This document shows positions 6,326 through 7,946 of a stretch of DNA of 7,946 nucleotides, piece by piece; the first letter of the stretch is position 1; every line of letters starts with the position of its first letter. Made by a program: the position numbers and the translations under genes. The notes beneath the pieces were generated by a model. The model was not told the DNA's origin. It did no database searches and was given only the letters and a program-made list of their open reading frames with translations. Source of the DNA: Fimbriimonadaceae bacterium (GTDB lineage: Bacteria; Armatimonadota; Fimbriimonadia; Fimbriimonadales; Fimbriimonadaceae); NCBI GenBank assembly GCA_020849075.1, contig JADLGZ010000200.1:1-7946 (forward strand), written 5' to 3'.

Positions 6326-7294
6326 GTGATTCAATCGGTCATCCTTGCCGTTGCCGCTCAGGCCAATCCCTACGTTGTTCAGCCTTACTACCTAGTGCCG
6401 TCTGATTTCAAGTCGCACAGCCAGCACAAGGTTGCCATTGAACGGACCATGGACGAGATGCGCGGATGGTTCTACAGCCGCGTCGGTGCGCAATTCACTC
6501 TGAAGCCCCTCATTGAGGTGAAGTCAAAGATGGACTACGAAACCATGCGGGTCGGGCCTAATGCGACGGCGGAAGACCGAGCCAACAAGACTTTCATGCC
6601 GAACTGGTTTGCCTCCGTGCGCGAGGCCATGGGCGGGAGCTTCCGCTCCAAGCAGGTGTCCGTCATCTTTACGCCCGGCGGCGGTGGCTACTCCGCCGGC
6701 ACGATCTCGGGCGATGATGCCGGAGTAGCGATCGTTGGCGACTGGATCCTTGAGGCCCAAAGTGGATTCAAAGACCCGATGGCCATCCCGATGCCCTCCA
6801 GCACCAAGGCGACAGTGCCATCAGGCGTCCTCGCTGCGAGGATGGGCCAAGCCTTCGGCCTTTTGATGCCGGAAGGCCTGTCCGGGATGAGCCTAGTCGG
6901 GGGCTTTCAAGCCTATCCCAATACGAAGTTGATGCACCATGAAGCCCTCATCCTCCGAAACTCTCCATTCTTTGGATTCGGCAGTGGTGATCAGAATGTG
7001 CCGCGAGTGGACTGGAGTACGGCGGATCGTGGAGTGTGGGGCGATACGTTTTACGTCGTTGCTAATGGGCTTCGAGAGAGCGACATGGTCGAGGTCAGTT
7101 GGATGGGTAAGCCAACGAGCAATGAAGACTCTACGATCAAGCAGATATCGGTGTTCGTTGCCTTGGACGGGGTTGATGAGACTCGCGGGCGGTTCAAGGT
7201 CCCACAGGGAGCCGGGAATGGGTTCATCAGGGTTTGGCGCGGTTCGCAAAGGTCAAACATGGTCACCGTGAACTTCGTTGCTCCCATTCGGTAG
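6326..7294 (+). CDS. Secreted metalloprotease-like protein with a degenerate zinc site
   Basis: The product has 322 residues from GTG 6326, with a short hydrophobic leader (MIQSVILAVAAQA). Residues about 18-65 (YYLVPSD, then a helix and MRGWFYSRVGAQFTL) and the later SGVLAxxxGxAFGL segment resemble secreted zinc peptidase-like proteins of diderm bacteria. There a VLAHELGHAFGLPH-type helix would bind zinc. Here the same place reads A171, R172, Q175 and M181 where His, Glu, His and His would be expected, while G174, the FGL and the following GMSLVGGFQAYPN keep the fold pattern. The last 90 or so residues look like a beta-sandwich domain. If the alignment is right, this is a non-catalytic pseudoenzyme that may bind a ligand or surface partner. 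It follows the nuclease gene by 30 bp in the same frame after a TAG, and ends before a strong terminator. The ribosome binding site (gaag) is poor. The alignment is from memory of the family. Confidence 0.6.
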   Translation: MIQSVILAVAAQANPYVVQPYYLVPSDFKSHSQHKVAIERTMDEMRGWFYSRVGAQFTLKPLIEVKSKMDYETMRVGPNATAEDRANKTFMPNWFASVREAMGGSFRSKQVSVIFTPGGGGYSAGTISGDDAGVAIVGDWILEAQSGFKDPMAIPMPSSTKATVPSGVLAARMGQAFGLLMPEGLSGMSLVGGFQAYPNTKLMHHEALILRNSPFFGFGSGDQNVPRVDWSTADRGVWGDTFYVVANGLRESDMVEVSWMGKPTSNEDSTIKQISVFVALDGVDETRGRFKVPQGAGNGFIRVWRGSQRSNMVTVNFVAPIR

Positions 7295-7305
7295 GGCAAA
7301 AGAAT

Positions 7306-7331
7306 AGCCCCCACCCATCAGGGTGGGGGCT
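7306..7331. terminator. Bidirectional intrinsic terminator
   Basis: A perfect 11-bp GC-rich stem, agcccccaccc (7306-7316) with gggtgggggct (7321-7331), encloses the loop ATCA. On the plus strand it is followed by the weak tract ttgtgtt; on the minus strand by attctttt, a better T-tract. It lies 12 bp after the secreted-protein gene and 22 bp beyond the stop of the convergent porin gene, so it can serve both. Confidence 0.9.
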
Positions 7332-7353
7332 TGTGTTGGTAACCAGTTTGGCT

Positions 7354-7946
7354 TTAGAACTTAACGGTAACTTGGCTGAAGAGCATGTGGCCCCTCACGT
7401 CGCCAACTTCGAAGCCTCGCATGAAGCCGAGGAATGGACTCATATTGTGGTCGCCGTATTGGTACAGCAACTTGAACAGTCCATCCTTACCGAGGGTCTT
7501 GCTGGCCCCCAAGGTGTACCATCGCTGTCGGCCGTCGGTACCGGGTGATTCAAAGTTGACCCACTCGGCACCAATGATTCCGTTCCAGCCGCCACCGAAG
7601 CCCATGTTGGCGTCAGCCTTCATGCTCCAGTAGTCAGGGCCGCCATCTTGGATGGAGCCCATGATGCCGCGGAAGTTCAGCTTCGTTCCACCACCAACAC
7701 CGGTGTTCAATCCAACTTGGAAGTCGGAAATCCCCATCGGGTTGTACCAAGTACCGATGCGCTCCCACTCGCCGGGGGCGAGGTAGCCGCTTTCGATGTT
7801 TCGGTAGCCGAGGTTGAGACCAAAGTTGCTACCTTGGTAATCCAGACCGAACCAGTAGGCATTGTTGTCATCGTCAGCCAGATCGGCTTCCGCCCATCCA
7901 CCGTTCAACGTTACATTGTCGGTGAGCTTGAAGTTCGCACCGATAC
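7354..7946 (-). CDS. Outer-membrane porin-like beta-barrel protein, 5' partial
   Basis: The reading frame runs off the window end; 197 residues of the C-terminal part are visible. They consist of alternating amphipathic strands rich in Gly, Tyr, Trp, Asn and Asp (for example NNAYWFGLDYQGSNFGLNLGY, WYTLGASKTL, LFKLLYQYGDHN). The protein ends in FSQVTVKF, with the terminal aromatic residue that the BAM machinery recognises in outer-membrane barrels. The style and ending match SLH-domain porins of Armatimonadota, Deinococcus and cyanobacteria, whose N-terminal SLH domain binds the cell wall; that part lies outside the window, so the SLH call is inference. It converges on the upstream gene with a shared terminator. 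Confidence 0.75.
   Translation of the reverse strand, partial: IGANFKLTDNVTLNGGWAEADLADDDNNAYWFGLDYQGSNFGLNLGYRNIESGYLAPGEWERIGTWYNPMGISDFQVGLNTGVGGGTKLNFRGIMGSIQDGGPDYWSMKADANMGFGGGWNGIIGAEWVNFESPGTDGRQRWYTLGASKTLGKDGLFKLLYQYGDHNMSPFLGFMRGFEVGDVRGHMLFSQVTVKF

Overview
The window looks like part of a chromosome of a moderately GC-rich diderm bacterium. The last gene is the C-terminal half of an outer-membrane beta-barrel ending in VTVKF, as in SLH-domain porins. Together with a DUF151 bifunctional nuclease and YD-repeat (RHS) fragments, this suggests Armatimonadota (Fimbriimonadia-like), but that assignment is an inference from gene style only.

Positions 1 to about 1900 are an accessory region. 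A cysteine-rich, phospholipase A2-like toxin domain (256-576) carries the DxCCxxHD active-site signature. It overlaps by 14 bp a small two-helix membrane protein (563-790) that could be its immunity protein. Downstream lies a 5'- and 3'-truncated RHS/YD-repeat core fragment (890-1516). This segment is bracketed by three copies of a roughly 220-bp interspersed repeat: a full copy at 2-224, a shortened inverted copy at 1519-1634, and a diverged direct copy ending near 1895. The two best copies begin with a long hairpin whose stem is preserved although its bases changed. The whole looks like the debris or reservoir of a polymorphic RHS toxin locus, with orphan tip, immunity gene and core fragment, organised around a repeat.

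Positions 1968-3581 encode only the C-terminal half of the carbamoyl-phosphate synthase large subunit (second ATP-grasp unit plus the MGS-like allosteric domain). It starts at a GTG exactly at the domain boundary, right after the last repeat copy. It is either a split CarB (CarB2) or a carB gene decapitated by the accessory region.

Positions 3578-7294 hold ordinary-looking chromosomal genes. A 719-residue secreted protein with an N-terminal STN-like domain runs on the minus strand and shares its stop codons with carB through a CTAG. Divergent from it are a bifunctional nuclease (5798-6295) and a secreted protein (6326-7294), which appears to be a metalloprotease relative whose HExxHxxGxxH zinc site is fully replaced. 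A perfect 11-bp bidirectional terminator hairpin (7306-7331) separates this pair from the convergent porin gene (7354 to beyond the window end). No tRNA, rRNA, CRISPR array or transposase gene was seen.
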